From CAYJPA01 sp964371945 (GTDB taxonomy: Bacteria; Chloroflexota; Chloroflexia; Thermomicrobiales; UBA6265), in NCBI GenBank assembly GCA_964371945.1, contig CAYJPA010000002.1, positions 40,644 through 104,643 on the forward strand: a stretch of DNA of 64,000 bases, given 5' to 3'. The notes under the pieces were generated by a model. The model searched no databases, was not told where the DNA came from, and saw only the letters and a list, made by a program, of their open reading frames with translations. Both the position numbers and the translations under genes were made by a program. Shown piece by piece: positions 35,425 through 45,161 of this stretch; position 1 is the first letter of the stretch, and each line of letters opens with the position of its first letter.

Positions 35425-36306
35425 TTATTCTGAGCTTGCGTGCTGGCCGAGGCCGGCGGGGGGACGAGATCGGCGGACGAAGCCGGCGATGGCGATCAGC
35501 GTCAGCACGTATGGGAAGGCGAGCAACAGATCGCTGCTGATGCCGAGACCGTGAGCCTGCGCCTGAATTTGAAATGCCTGCGACCCGGCGAAGAGGATAC
35601 AGGCGGCGAGCGCGCCAAATGGGGTCCAGTTGCCGAAGATGACCGCGGCAAGTGCGATGAAGCCCTTGCCGCCAGTCATATCACGAGTGAAGTACGACAA
35701 CTCGCCGATCGAGAGATACGCGCCGCCAAATCCAGCAAAGACCCCACTCGCGATCACGCAAACATACCGATTGAGGGTGACATTGATGCCGACGCTTTCG
35801 GCCGCTCGCGGGTGCTCGCCTGATGCCTGGACCCGCAATCCCGGTTTTGTTCGATAGAGGAAGAGTGCAACAAGCACGACTGAGACGAAAGCGATCGGAA
35901 CAAGAATGCTGACCGTACCCCAGAAATTTGGCAGGGCCTTGACCTGCGACGTTTGTCCAGCCTGTTTCCAGATACGCTGCATGAGGAAGATCGTGATACC
36001 GCCAGCCAGTAGGTTGATCGCGGTCGCCGCGACGATCTGGTCCGCGCGAAAGCTGATACACCAGATAGCATGGATTGTAGCGCCCACGGCAGATGCGAGC
36101 AGTCCGACACCGAGCCCAAGCCAAGGGTCTTCGAAATAGTAAACGCCGACAACCGCAAAGAACGCGCCGATCAACATCAACCCTTCAAGCGCGATGTTGA
36201 TGACTCCGGATCGTTCGGAGAGCAGACCGCCCATGGCCGCGAAGATTAGCGGGGTCGATAGCTCGAGCACGGTTTTCAGCAGGAAGAGATCGAAAAAGTC
36301 AATCAT
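35425..36306 (-). CDS. BMP-type ABC transporter permease 2 (nucleoside importer)
   Basis: 293 residues, membrane subunit of the BMP/nucleoside-type ABC importers (BPD_transp_2, YufQ/NupC-like group). About eight hydrophobic segments; family stretches GVINIALEGLMLIGAFFAV and AVIFGNWTPFGAL are present. It overlaps the preceding permease by ATGA, so they are translated together. Last gene of the minus-strand importer operon. Confidence 0.9.
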   Translation of the reverse strand: MIDFFDLFLLKTVLELSTPLIFAAMGGLLSERSGVINIALEGLMLIGAFFAVVGVYYFEDPWLGLGVGLLASAVGATIHAIWCISFRADQIVAATAINLLAGGITIFLMQRIWKQAGQTSQVKALPNFWGTVSILVPIAFVSVVLVALFLYRTKPGLRVQASGEHPRAAESVGINVTLNRYVCVIASGVFAGFGGAYLSIGELSYFTRDMTGGKGFIALAAVIFGNWTPFGALAACILFAGSQAFQIQAQAHGLGISSDLLLAFPYVLTLIAIAGFVRRSRPPAGLGQHASSE

Positions 36307-37418
36307 GCCTGCGCTCCCTGGGACATCGGCTCAGAGATCGTAGGCGGTGGCGCTTCGATTCTACGATTTCGCTTGCTCCGGCGCAGTTCGAAGGCGGCGA
36401 TTGCGGAGATCGAAAGGATGACCAGACCTTGCAGGATGAGAACCAGCTCTTTGGACGTTCCGGCCTGGTTCTGCATTCCGTTCGCGCCGCTTCGGAGCAC
36501 CCCGAAAAGGAGACCCGCGACGATCACGCCAAGCGGGTGATTCCGTCCGACCAATCCCACCGCGATCGCGGTGAATCCGTAGCCGGCGCGATTGTCATAG
36601 TGCCGCCCCAGAAGTCCGTTCGCTTCGATCGCGCCGGCCATCCCACCGAGGAACCCACTCGCAAACATCGCGAGCACGACGGTACGCCCCCAGTTGATCC
36701 CGGCGAACGCGGCCGCTCCGTGACTCAAGCCAACCGTTCGAATCTTGTATCCAAAGATCGTGCGGAAGAGGAGATACCAGAGCACGACCGCGGCTACGAG
36801 AGCAAACAGTAAACCAGCGTGCAGCCTGGTTCCGTCGAGAATGATCGGCAACCTCGAGTCGGGAACGGCCTTTTTGGTCGCCTGCTGCATGGTGTCGACC
36901 AGGGAGAACCAGGACCCTGAGCTTGTGACGATGTATGTGCTGATCCGGTACGCAATGTAGTTGAGCATGATCGTGGTGATGACTTCGCTTGCCCCGGACT
37001 TGGCTTTGAAAAGTCCGGCAATCGCACCCCAAAGGCCGCCGACCAGTCCTCCGACCAACACCGCGAGCGGTACATAGACAACTGCTGGCAGACCCAAGTC
37101 CGCGGCGCCCACGAGCGCGCCGGCGAGACTTCCCATCACAAGCTGACCTTCGATGCCGATGTTGAAGAGTCCGCCTCTAGCGGCGACGGCGAATGCAAGA
37201 CCGCCGAGAATCATCGGAGTCGACGCGACAAGCGTTTCGGCAATCGCCCGGCGGCCTCCAAAGGCGCCGTCAATGAGCGCGCGGTAGGCATCGAATGGGT
37301 TGTCATTGGAGATCAGGATGAATACAGCGCCAACCGCCAAGGCGAGCAGCACCGCCAGCGCGGAGCTGGCCAATGTCGAGATGAGGCGGTCTAGTCCCAG
37401 ACGCTTAACCATGGGCAA
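36303..37418 (-). CDS. BMP-type ABC transporter permease 1 (nucleoside importer)
   Basis: 371 residues, BPD_transp_2 permease of the YufP group. About nine hydrophobic segments; landmarks are ARGGLFNIGIEGQLVMGSLAGAL near the middle and LGRHYDNRAGYGFTAIAVGLVG. The start overlaps the ATPase gene end by 14 bases. Forms a channel with the following permease. Confidence 0.9.
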   Translation of the reverse strand: MPMVKRLGLDRLISTLASSALAVLLALAVGAVFILISNDNPFDAYRALIDGAFGGRRAIAETLVASTPMILGGLAFAVAARGGLFNIGIEGQLVMGSLAGALVGAADLGLPAVVYVPLAVLVGGLVGGLWGAIAGLFKAKSGASEVITTIMLNYIAYRISTYIVTSSGSWFSLVDTMQQATKKAVPDSRLPIILDGTRLHAGLLFALVAAVVLWYLLFRTIFGYKIRTVGLSHGAAAFAGINWGRTVVLAMFASGFLGGMAGAIEANGLLGRHYDNRAGYGFTAIAVGLVGRNHPLGVIVAGLLFGVLRSGANGMQNQAGTSKELVLILQGLVILSISAIAAFELRRSKRNRRIEAPPPTISEPMSQGAQA

Positions 37419-39003
37419 TCACGGCTTCTGCCTCGTCGATTCCGCGGCCTCCCATATAGAGGCCGATCGTGGCTCGATCGACGGCGCCACTTTCGAATTC
37501 GGCGACGATCTTACCCTGGCAAAGCACGAGAATTCTGTCGCTTAGGTCGAGCACTTCGTCGAGCTCGAATGAAACGACCAGGATGCCCTGACCTTTGTCA
37601 CGTTCGGTCACAAGTTGCTTATGTACGAACTCGATGGCGCCGACATCGAGTCCGCGTGTTGGCTGAACAGCGAGAATGACATCTGGATCGCGGAACAATT
37701 CCCGGGCGATGATCAGCTTCTGCTGGTTGCCGCCGGAGAGCGATCGGGCGGCGGTATCGACCGACGGCGCGCGGACATCGAAGGTCTGCATCAATCGAGC
37801 GGTCGCCTTCTCCGCCTCGCCGTAGTCGATGCGCCCACCTTCCGCAAATGGCAATCCGTCCAGATTTCCAAGCAGCATGTTCTCCGTGAGCGTGAAGTCG
37901 AGCACGAGACCACGGTGATGCCGGTCCTCCGGGATATATGAGAGCCCCGCACGATGCAACGTGACAGGACCCGTACCGGTCACGTCGCGCCCTTTGAGCA
38001 CGATCCGGCCAGCGTCCGGTTTTCGGAGACCGGAGATGGACTCGACAAGCTCGGTTTGCCCATTACCCTCCACGCCGCAGATACCAACAATCTCGCCGCG
38101 CCTGACGACTAGGCTCAGACCGTCGACAGCATTGACGTGCCCCCGTCCTTTCACGACGAGGTTTTCGACCGCGAGCAGGGCATCACCCGGATTCGCGGGT
38201 GGGCGGCTGACCTGCAACAGGACTTCTCTGCCGACCATTAACTCCGCGAGCTCGGCGGCGGTCGTCCTGGCGGTTTCTCGCGTTCCGACCGTGCGTCCAC
38301 GACGAACGACGGTGACCCGGTCGCTAATCGCGGCCACTTCCCGGAGTTTGTGGGTAATGAAGACGATCGTGCCGCCAGAGGCGCGCAGTCGCTCAAGGAT
38401 CTGATAAAGCTCCTCGACCTCTTGCGGGGTCAGGAGTGCGGTCGGTTCGTCCAGAATCAAGATCCGGCTGCCCTGATAGAGCGCGCGCAGGATTTCGACC
38501 CGTTGTTGTATTCCAACCGGGAGATCTTCGAGGATCGCAGTAGGCGCGACCTCGAGGCCATACTCTGCGGCCAGTTCGCCGACACGCACTTCGGCCGCGG
38601 CCCGGTCAAGCATCAGGCCCGGGCCCTCGGAACCGAGAATGACATTTTCCGTGACGGAAAAGCGGGGGATAAGCATGAAGTGCTGGTGAACCATGCCGAG
38701 CCCAGCATCGACGGCCGCTCGCGGGCCGCTGAACCGAGCAGGTTCACCGTTGATGATGACCTCACCCTCATCGGGATGGTAAATCCCGTAGAGGATGTTC
38801 ATCAGTGTCGATTTTCCCGCGCCGTTCTCACCTAGCAGCGCGTGAATCTCGCCTGGGCGGACGGTGAAGTTGACTCCATCGTTCGCAACGACGCCGGGGA
38901 ATCGCTTGACGATTCCGCGCATTTCGATCGCTGCAGTTTGTCCCTCGTTGGACATCGAAGTCACGGCACACTCACGCCCGATATAGGACTGATCGACCCG
39001 CAT
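37405..39003 (-). CDS. BMP-type ABC transporter ATP-binding protein (duplicated ATPase)
   Basis: 532 residues with two ATPase domains, as in RbsA/YufO. First domain: Walker A GENGAGKST (about 58-66), Walker B ILILDEPTAL, then THKLREVA. Second domain: GVEGNGQTEL as a degenerate Walker A, signature SGGNQQKLIIAREL, and DPDVILAVQPTRGLDVG. This two-domain form serves nucleoside-type importers. The start is uncertain: ATG 39003 has GAGG about 10 bases upstream, while the family N-terminus would also fit ATG 38955, which lacks a clear site. The BMP receptor gene is 142 bases upstream with a hairpin between. Confidence 0.92.
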   Translation of the reverse strand: MRVDQSYIGRECAVTSMSNEGQTAAIEMRGIVKRFPGVVANDGVNFTVRPGEIHALLGENGAGKSTLMNILYGIYHPDEGEVIINGEPARFSGPRAAVDAGLGMVHQHFMLIPRFSVTENVILGSEGPGLMLDRAAAEVRVGELAAEYGLEVAPTAILEDLPVGIQQRVEILRALYQGSRILILDEPTALLTPQEVEELYQILERLRASGGTIVFITHKLREVAAISDRVTVVRRGRTVGTRETARTTAAELAELMVGREVLLQVSRPPANPGDALLAVENLVVKGRGHVNAVDGLSLVVRRGEIVGICGVEGNGQTELVESISGLRKPDAGRIVLKGRDVTGTGPVTLHRAGLSYIPEDRHHRGLVLDFTLTENMLLGNLDGLPFAEGGRIDYGEAEKATARLMQTFDVRAPSVDTAARSLSGGNQQKLIIARELFRDPDVILAVQPTRGLDVGAIEFVHKQLVTERDKGQGILVVSFELDEVLDLSDRILVLCQGKIVAEFESGAVDRATIGLYMGGRGIDEAEAVIAHG

Positions 39004-39096
39004 GTCCCGAACACCTCAATACACCATCCAGCGGATCGTCTTTGAGCTGCCCTCGTGCAGGATCATCTAGGGTTGAGGTTCGATCGAATGATACGC

Positions 39097-39125
39097 CAAG
39101 GGCGCACCCATGAGGTGCGCCCTTG
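39097..39125. terminator. intercistronic hairpin after the BMP receptor gene
   Basis: CAAGGGCGCACC pairs perfectly with its complement (12 bp, 5-base loop), 20 bases past the receptor stop on the minus strand, with no T-run. Same position relative to the receptor gene as the hairpins at 16070-16101 and 48130-48153. Confidence 0.65.
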
Positions 39126-39144
39126 AGGGATAAGAAGTTCCCTT

Positions 39145-40233
39145 TTAGGAGGTTGGTGACGCTACTGGGTTGGCTTCGATCGGCGCCGGCTCGGCCGGCG
39201 GCACGAAGGCGGCCAGCGCATCATCGTCGACTGGCGCCACGAGCGTCCCGTCGATCAGCATTTTTGCGTACGCTCGGGTAAGACCTTCCCACTCGGCCGC
39301 GGGTCGATCCGCGTAGACCGAGAACCAGATGCCGCCGGAGGCAAGATCGTAGGTGATCGCGCCTGGGGTGAAATTGCCGTCGACGACCTGTTTGAGGCTC
39401 TGGAAGACGGCGAAATCGACGCCCTTGTTCACCACGCAGAGCTCATACCCGGGAGCAAGATGATCCTGCGGAGCGTCGACGCCGACGACCCAAATCTCGC
39501 CCGGCTTGTTGAGCTCGGCCGCGGCGGCATACGCGCCGGTGCCGGTCGCGCCCGCGATTGGGAAGACAATGTCGCAGCCTTGATTGAACTGCGCGGCGGC
39601 GGTGATCTTGCCAAGGGGAGGATCATTAAAAACGCCGGTTACATCGATGATGACCTCGGCAGCAGGATTCACCGACTTCACGCCGGCAACGAAACCGACT
39701 TCATACCGGAACACTGGCGGGATGCGAATTCCGTCGATGACACCGATCTTGTTTGTCTTGGTGACTTTGCCAGCCATGACACCGGCGAGAAATCCGAGCT
39801 GATCCTCTTTGAAGGAGACACCCTGGACATTTGGCGCGTCCGACGCGGCATCGATCAGCACGAAGCTCTTGTCAGGGAACTGGAGGGCAACTTCGGTGAT
39901 GGCCTCCAGAAGGAGGAATCCGACGCCGACAATGACATCGCCGTTTTCTGCCGCGGCGGTCAGGTTCGGCACATACGCTGCTTGATCGATCGACTCAATG
40001 ACTCGCCAGTCAACGCCGAGCTCGGTCGCCGCCTGAGTACCGCCCTTGTTGGCAAGGTCGTTGAAGTTTTGGTCGCCGAGACCGGCAGTGTCGGTCACCA
40101 TCGTGGCGACAATTGCGTTCTGCGCGGAGACACCACGCAGTCCAGGTGGCAGGGCCGCGGCTGCCGAAGCCAGTAACGAGGATTTGACGACGGTTCTCCG
40201 GGTTACAGTCGAACCGAAAACGCGATCAACCAT
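39145..40233 (-). CDS. BMP family substrate-binding protein
   Basis: 362 residues from the ATG at 40233 (AAGGAGA about 10 bases upstream; a GTG two codons earlier is possible). An 816-codon open frame extends upstream, but that part has no family likeness. A TRRTVVKSSLLASAAAALPPG stretch gives a Tat-type signal. The mature part is typical of the Bmp/Med/PnrA family: VTDTAGLGDQNFND at the start, VGFLLLEAITEVA, FIAG-like GVSFKEDQLGFLAGVMAG, and VVGVDAPQDHLAPGYELCVVNKG. Ligand is probably a nucleoside or nucleobase. First gene of the four-gene importer operon, divergent from the LuxR gene. Confidence 0.92.
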   Translation of the reverse strand: MVDRVFGSTVTRRTVVKSSLLASAAAALPPGLRGVSAQNAIVATMVTDTAGLGDQNFNDLANKGGTQAATELGVDWRVIESIDQAAYVPNLTAAAENGDVIVGVGFLLLEAITEVALQFPDKSFVLIDAASDAPNVQGVSFKEDQLGFLAGVMAGKVTKTNKIGVIDGIRIPPVFRYEVGFVAGVKSVNPAAEVIIDVTGVFNDPPLGKITAAAQFNQGCDIVFPIAGATGTGAYAAAAELNKPGEIWVVGVDAPQDHLAPGYELCVVNKGVDFAVFQSLKQVVDGNFTPGAITYDLASGGIWFSVYADRPAAEWEGLTRAYAKMLIDGTLVAPVDDDALAAFVPPAEPAPIEANPVASPTS

Positions 40234-40434
40234 GCGCACGAACTCTCCTTCCGTACCAAGACGGACTAAGGCGGACAACACACTTTTGAACATCCCGCGC
40301 GATAGTACCAGAGGGAGGTCGCTCAAACCACAGTAGTAACCAAAGATTACGTTTAGATAGAGTGAAGTAAAAACTCCGCACGGACAGTGCACTTGGAGGT
40401 ATCGCCATACACGAGCGGCACTTTGGATGAAGAC

Positions 40435-42890
40435 ATGGACGAACACGCTCGGCAGGGTCGCACCGCCGGAACCTTTTTGACGCCGCTGATCGGGCGAGTC
40501 GACGAACTGGCTGCACTCGTTGACTCGATCCGAAGCGGCGCAAACCGCGTAATCACGATGACTGGTCCGGGCGGAGTCGGCAAGACGCGCCGGCCATCCG
40601 CGGTGATCGGCGAACTTTGGACTGAATTCGAGAGCGGGATTTGGTACCTTCCGATCGCTCCGGTGCGAGAAGACGATTTGGTGCTCCCGTCGGTCGCTCA
40701 TGCACTCGGGGTCACGGAACGCGCCGGGGACACCTGGCTCAGGTCCCGCGGGAAAGCACTCGGCGATGACCGGGCAATGCTTATCGTTGACAACGTGGAG
40801 CACGTAATCGAAGGCGCCTCGAAGGTGACTGAGCTGGTTCAGCTTGCCCCCAAATTGACCATCTTGTTCACGAGCCGCGAAGCGCTTCGGTTGCGGGGCG
40901 AGCGGGAGTTTCCGGTTGCGCCGCGGGGCGTCGCGCAAAACGGTTCCGGCAAGCGGGATCGATCGCCCGCGGTCACGCTGTCCGTCGAGCGGGCCCGCTC
41001 GGTGCGACCCGATTTTTTGCTGACCCCGGAGACCGGGCCGGCGATCGCCGAAATCTGCCGCCGGTTGGATGGCCTGCCGCTGGCAATCGAGCTCGCGGCC
41101 GCCAGAACGAAGGTACTCGCTCCGCGGGCGCTGCTGAGCCGGCTGTCCCACCGGCTCCAGCATCTGACTGGAGGACCTCGCGATCTGCCGATCTGCCAGC
41201 AAACAATGCGAGGGGCAATCGATTGGAGTTACGACCTCCTGGGCGATGAAGACCGTTGTTTGTTTCAGCTGGTTTCGGTCCTTACCGATGGCGTGGCGCT
41301 GGATGCGTTGGAATCGCTGTGGCCGGTCTGGGCGGCTCACTGTCCGGAACTCGATCTGATTGACGGGATCGAGTCGCTGGTCGCGAAGAGCTTGTTGACA
41401 AGGGTCGATCACGCTGCCGGCGACGAAGGCACGCGATTTGTGCTCCTGGAAACGATTCGAGAGTATGGGTTGGAGCAGCTCGCATCCGACCAACGTCTCG
41501 ACGAAGCCAAGCGCATGCATGCGCACTGGTTTGCCGGCTATGCGGAGCGATCGGTGCGCGAAATACAGGAAGGACTGGATCGGGCGGCATGGCACCTGAG
41601 ACTCGATCGCGAGCAGGCGAACTTGCGCGCGGCGGTTGCATGGGCGATCGAACAGAGTGACGCCGAACTGGCGTTGCGATTCGTCGGCGCGCTCTGGAGA
41701 TTCTGGGATGCGCGTGGGTATTTGGCCGAAGGCGAAGCGACCGGCAGGCGGTCGCTGGCCCTCCCTGGTGAGGTTCCGGCACGACCGCGGGCGAATGCGC
41801 TGTATGGCGCGATCGTGATGCCGTTCCGGCGAGGGGAGTACGGAAACTCACTCGCGCTCTGCGATGAGATGCTCGCGTTCTGCCGCGCACATGGCGATCG
41901 AACCGGCATCAGCCAGGCGTTGAACGCGCGTGGTCTCATTGGATACGACACGGGGCGATATCTGGAAGCGGAGGAGGCGTTACTCGAGTGCCTGGCGATC
42001 CGTCGAGAGATCGGCGACTCCTGGATGATATCGATCGCCTTGCTAAATCTCGGGATCGTCTACCTCGCGCTCGAACGCTTCGACGAAGCTGAAGCGGTTT
42101 ACCAGGAGGTCTTCGAACGCAATTCCGGGCCAGGCACTCATTCGAGCGCGCATATGCGATCAATGGAATCGCTTTGCTGGCTCACGTGCGAGGCGAGTTG
42201 TCAAAAGCGATTGCCGACCATGAGGAGGCTGTCCGCATCCGGCGGCAAGATCACGACACCGGCATGCTCGCAATGTCGCTTACCAATCTGGCCGCTGTGC
42301 TCAGCGACAGGGAAGAGCTGGCCCGGGCCGCCGATCTTGTCCGCGAAAGTCTGCAGATCCGCTGGGTACGCGGCGAGCGGCGAGGACTCGCCGAGTCGCT
42401 TGTGGTGATGGCCAGAATTGTGGCTGCCGGGGGTTTGGAGGCGTTCGCGGCCCGGTTGCTTGGGGCATCCGCGGGACTCGTGGACACGGGCTTCCGGCTG
42501 CCGACCGCGATCGAACGGACGACCGAGCAGTTGGTCGCGAACCTGACCAAATCCATGGGGAGCCCCGCGTTCGATGCGGCGTTCGCCACCGGCCGCTACG
42601 ACCCGCTCGAGTCCATCGTGCGAGAGGCGTTCGCGTTCCAGTGCGCGCCGAGCGAAGATCGGGCGGAGCTGCCGCGATCAGCGAGCATTGACATTGCGCT
42701 AACGGCACGAGAGCGAGAGGTTTTGCGGTTGATTGCGCTGGGCAAAAGCGATCGAGAGATCGGCGAAGAACGCTTCATCTCGAGAGCCACCGCCGCTCGC
42801 CATGTGGCGAACATCTTTTTGAAGCTCGATGTCAATACACGCACCGCGGCGGCCGCATTTGCGTTCCGGCATGGTCTCACCATCGGCTAA
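40435..42890 (+). pseudogene. LuxR-family regulator with AAA/NB-ARC and TPR domains, frameshifted
   Basis: The first frame gives an ATPase domain (Walker A MTGPGGVGKTR about 43-53, LIVDNVEHV Walker B) and TPR-like repeats (SIALLNLGIVYLALERFDEAEAVYQEVF). Around 42121-42140 the coding sense moves to another frame, read as RAYAINGIALLAHVRGELSKAIADH, then ends in a clear LuxR helix-turn-helix (LTAREREVLRLIALGKSDREIGEE...RHVANIF, about 42698-42880). A single-base change near 42130 would restore an uninterrupted protein of about 817 residues. The start is chosen at ATG 40435; GTG 40387 is possible. Sequencing error or a genuine broken gene cannot be told apart here. Confidence 0.85.
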
Positions 42891-42956
42891 GTACAATTGC
42901 GAATCGAATAGTTTCGGTGCAACGTCCTTCTGCCTGGACGCGGTACGACGGCTCAA

Positions 42957-43690
42957 ATGAACTTAAGGAACGGGACGCCATTGGAACCGTTAAGGACCGT
43001 TCCCTCCAAGGCATCAAGCGGTTCGATTCCTGACAGGATCGTCAAATCCCGAACGACACGTCCATCAGGTGACTCAAGCATCCCTGTGATGACACCGCTG
43101 ATCGGTCGTGAAGTGGAGTTACAGGAACTCGTCGACCTCGTATCGAGCTCCTCGACGCGTTTGCTGACACTCACGGGGACTGGGGGTGTCGGCAAGACCC
43201 GTCTCGCGGTCGCGATGGAACGACTTGAGGCCGTCGACTTGACGAAGCCAGGGCCCTCCGCGCGGACTGGTTTCTCCAGCTTGCCGGGTCCTCGGTCCCA
43301 GAGGCGACGGGCCCACGACGCACCGAGTGGCTGGACCGTTTGTCGAGCGAGATGCCGAACTTCCGAGTCGCTCAAACGTGGTCGCTTGAACGGGCGGATG
43401 CGAAGCGAGCGCTTCGATTCGTCGAGGGATTATGGCGGTTCTGGGAGCAAAGGGGTCACTTGCAGGAAGGCGAGGTTTTCGCCACCCAAACTGTGAACCT
43501 GACCGACCACGAACCCGACCTTCAGCTCCGCGCCGCGGCGCTCTATGGAGCGGCGATCATGCCGTGCCGGCTCGGGAACTTCGACTCCGCGTGGACACTG
43601 GCCGCGGAATGACTGCAAGTTTTCCGAACGCTTGGCGACAAAGAAGGCATCGCGCGCGCGGTCTCAATGGCCGCGCGCTGATCGCATTCG
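42957..43690 (+). pseudogene. decayed tandem copy of the LuxR/AAA regulator, central part deleted
   Basis: The start preserves MTPLIGREVELQELVDLVSSSST and Walker A LTGTGGVGKTRLAVAME. Near 43230 the frame changes and the sequence jumps to the region behind the ATPase (LDEARALRADWFLQLAG...TEWLDRLSSEMPNFRVA), matching the first gene's DREQANLRAAVAW area. It continues as TPR (ADAKRALRFVEGLWRFWEQRG) until TGA at 43610-43612, after which LQVFRTLGDKEGIARAVSMAAR is still readable before another TGA. About 270 codons of the ATPase domain and the whole DNA-binding domain are missing. Confidence 0.82.
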
Positions 43691-43746
43691 AACAAGGCAA
43701 GTCCACTCCCGATGTACCCGTAAGATCGTTCTCCTCTGCCACTCGG

Positions 43747-43813
43747 ACGGACCTCGAACGAAAGATGTTTCGACAAGCTCAACATGACGGTGGGGGAGGA
43801 TACTCTCGCATCG
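43747..43813 (+). repeat. dispersed repeat A, copy 2
   Basis: Core TTCGACAAGCTCAACATGACGG followed by a G-run and CTCGCATCG; matches 33793-33860. Sequences of this kind occur as repeated intergenic units in many bacterial genomes. Confidence 0.6.
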
Positions 43814-43913
43814 TGCGACAAGCATTCACTCGGCGGCGCCCTTGAGGTGACAAGACCGAGCCAGGTGGGTCGTGCAGCTGCAATGGATGGGTGTGGTTGA
43901 GCAGGGCAGCAGT

Positions 43914-43962
43914 GCGACGTTGGACGAGGGTCAACGCGGAGGTTGCCCCCTACAATCGTGCG
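43914..43962 (+). repeat. dispersed hairpin repeat B, copy 2
   Basis: GGGTCAAC...GTTGCCCC with one mismatch in the arms, followed by CCTACA; sister of 33975-34022. Confidence 0.65.
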
Positions 43963-44107
43963 GCGTCCACGAACGGGCGCGTTGTGTCGGATTGAGGTGA
44001 CCACCTTGGCTGCCCATGCGGGCATCCGCCCTGGCCAACCGCAAGGGTTTCTATATCAAGAAATCGTTGGTTCATCTCGAACAATGCCAGCGGCACCGGT
44101 CAGTGAG

Positions 44108-45022
44108 TTAGGCTTGATCAAGGAGCGCCAAGGTTGGGGCTAGTTCGGCGATCGAGTCGATGGTGATAGGGTCGAGGACGAGTTGGACGTGGGAGATGCC
44201 AGCCGCGGCGAGGGCGCGGAGCTCGGCGGCGAGCAGTTCCGGTTCGCCGGAGATTGGCGGGATCGCGGCCATCGAGGGATCGCCGCTGTTGCGGCCTTTG
44301 CCGCCGGTCATTCGCACCAACGGCGCGACGGATCGCTCGATTTCGGCTGGATTGCGTGCGACTTCGCCGCAGATGCGATCGACCTTCTTCATGAGCACCG
44401 CGAGACCTTCTCGCGTGTTGCCGTAGTCGGCGTACCACGCATTCCAGCCATCGATTGCCGGCAATGTTGCCCGGAGCATCCGGTCGCCAAACGATCCGAC
44501 CATCAGCGGCGGGCCACCGGGCCGGGGTCCACGCGGAACCAATGTGCAGTTGCGAATCTGGTAGTGCTCGCCGGCGAAGTCGATTTCGCCCGTTCGGAGC
44601 AATGTCCGGATCACGGTATACGCCTCCTCGAACCGGCCGGCGCGCTGGGTGTACGGAAATCCGTATGCCAGGTACTCCGGCTCTCCCCAACCGGCGCCGA
44701 GTCCGAGGATCAATCTTCCTCCGCTGATCTCGTCGATCGTGGCGGCTTTTTTGGCGATCATTGCCGGGCTGTGGAATCCAATCGCGGCAACGAGCGGTCC
44801 GATCTGTACTCGTTCAGTTGCTACTGCCAGAGCGGAGAGCAGCGACCATGCTTCCCAGGGACCGACCGGTTCGCGGCCGGGTTTACGGTACATGAGGTGA
44901 TCACCGACCCAAATCGAATCGAGCCCGATCTCCTCAGCCTTCAATGCCATCGCTTTCAATTCGGACCACGAAACCGGCCGCTCGACTTCCGGTAACTGCA
45001 CTCCTACCTTCAACGGGCGCAT
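44108..45022 (-). CDS. LLM-class F420-dependent oxidoreductase
   Basis: 304 residues from the ATG at 45022 (AAGGAGA 5 bases upstream). Luciferase-like TIM-barrel oxidoreductase using reduced flavin or, more likely for this subgroup, coenzyme F420. Visible family segments: VGVQLPEVERPVSW at the start, DSIWVGDHLMYR, ATERVQIGPLVAA, GGRLILGLGAGWGEPEYLAYG, PPLMVGSFGDRMLR. C-terminal helix pair ends in HVQLVLDP. Substrate unknown. Divergent from the serine hydrolase gene. Confidence 0.88.
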   Translation of the reverse strand: MRPLKVGVQLPEVERPVSWSELKAMALKAEEIGLDSIWVGDHLMYRKPGREPVGPWEAWSLLSALAVATERVQIGPLVAAIGFHSPAMIAKKAATIDEISGGRLILGLGAGWGEPEYLAYGFPYTQRAGRFEEAYTVIRTLLRTGEIDFAGEHYQIRNCTLVPRGPRPGGPPLMVGSFGDRMLRATLPAIDGWNAWYADYGNTREGLAVLMKKVDRICGEVARNPAEIERSVAPLVRMTGGKGRNSGDPSMAAIPPISGEPELLAAELRALAAAGISHVQLVLDPITIDSIAELAPTLALLDQA

Positions 45023-45161
45023 CGTTTCTCCTTGATCTTGGACTCCGAATCGAGGCCGGGCCGCATTGGCGATTGTCCTGGGAATTGGGGTAGAACGTCC
45101 AGACAGGGGCTCGATGCGTACCCTAGAGGAGACCGCCCCGGTCCCAGCTGGAGATTCAACA

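Larger units (their letters stand above)
43691..44107. other. repeat-bearing intergenic region
   Basis: No gene. It contains dispersed repeats A and B (43747-43813, 43914-43962) that match those in the 33.8-34.0 kb gap. The short open frames across it translate to the repeat words (MFRQAQHDGG) and are not real genes. Confidence 0.6.

Noticed and set aside
39145..41595. 816-residue BMP receptor
   Set aside because: The first ~450 residues have no family likeness and run antisense to the LuxR gene; the real signal peptide and start lie at 40233.
42174..42890. Independent small HTH regulator starting at the TTG at 42174
   Set aside because: Its first residues continue the TPR region of the preceding frame; the two frames together make one typical LuxR/AAA protein.
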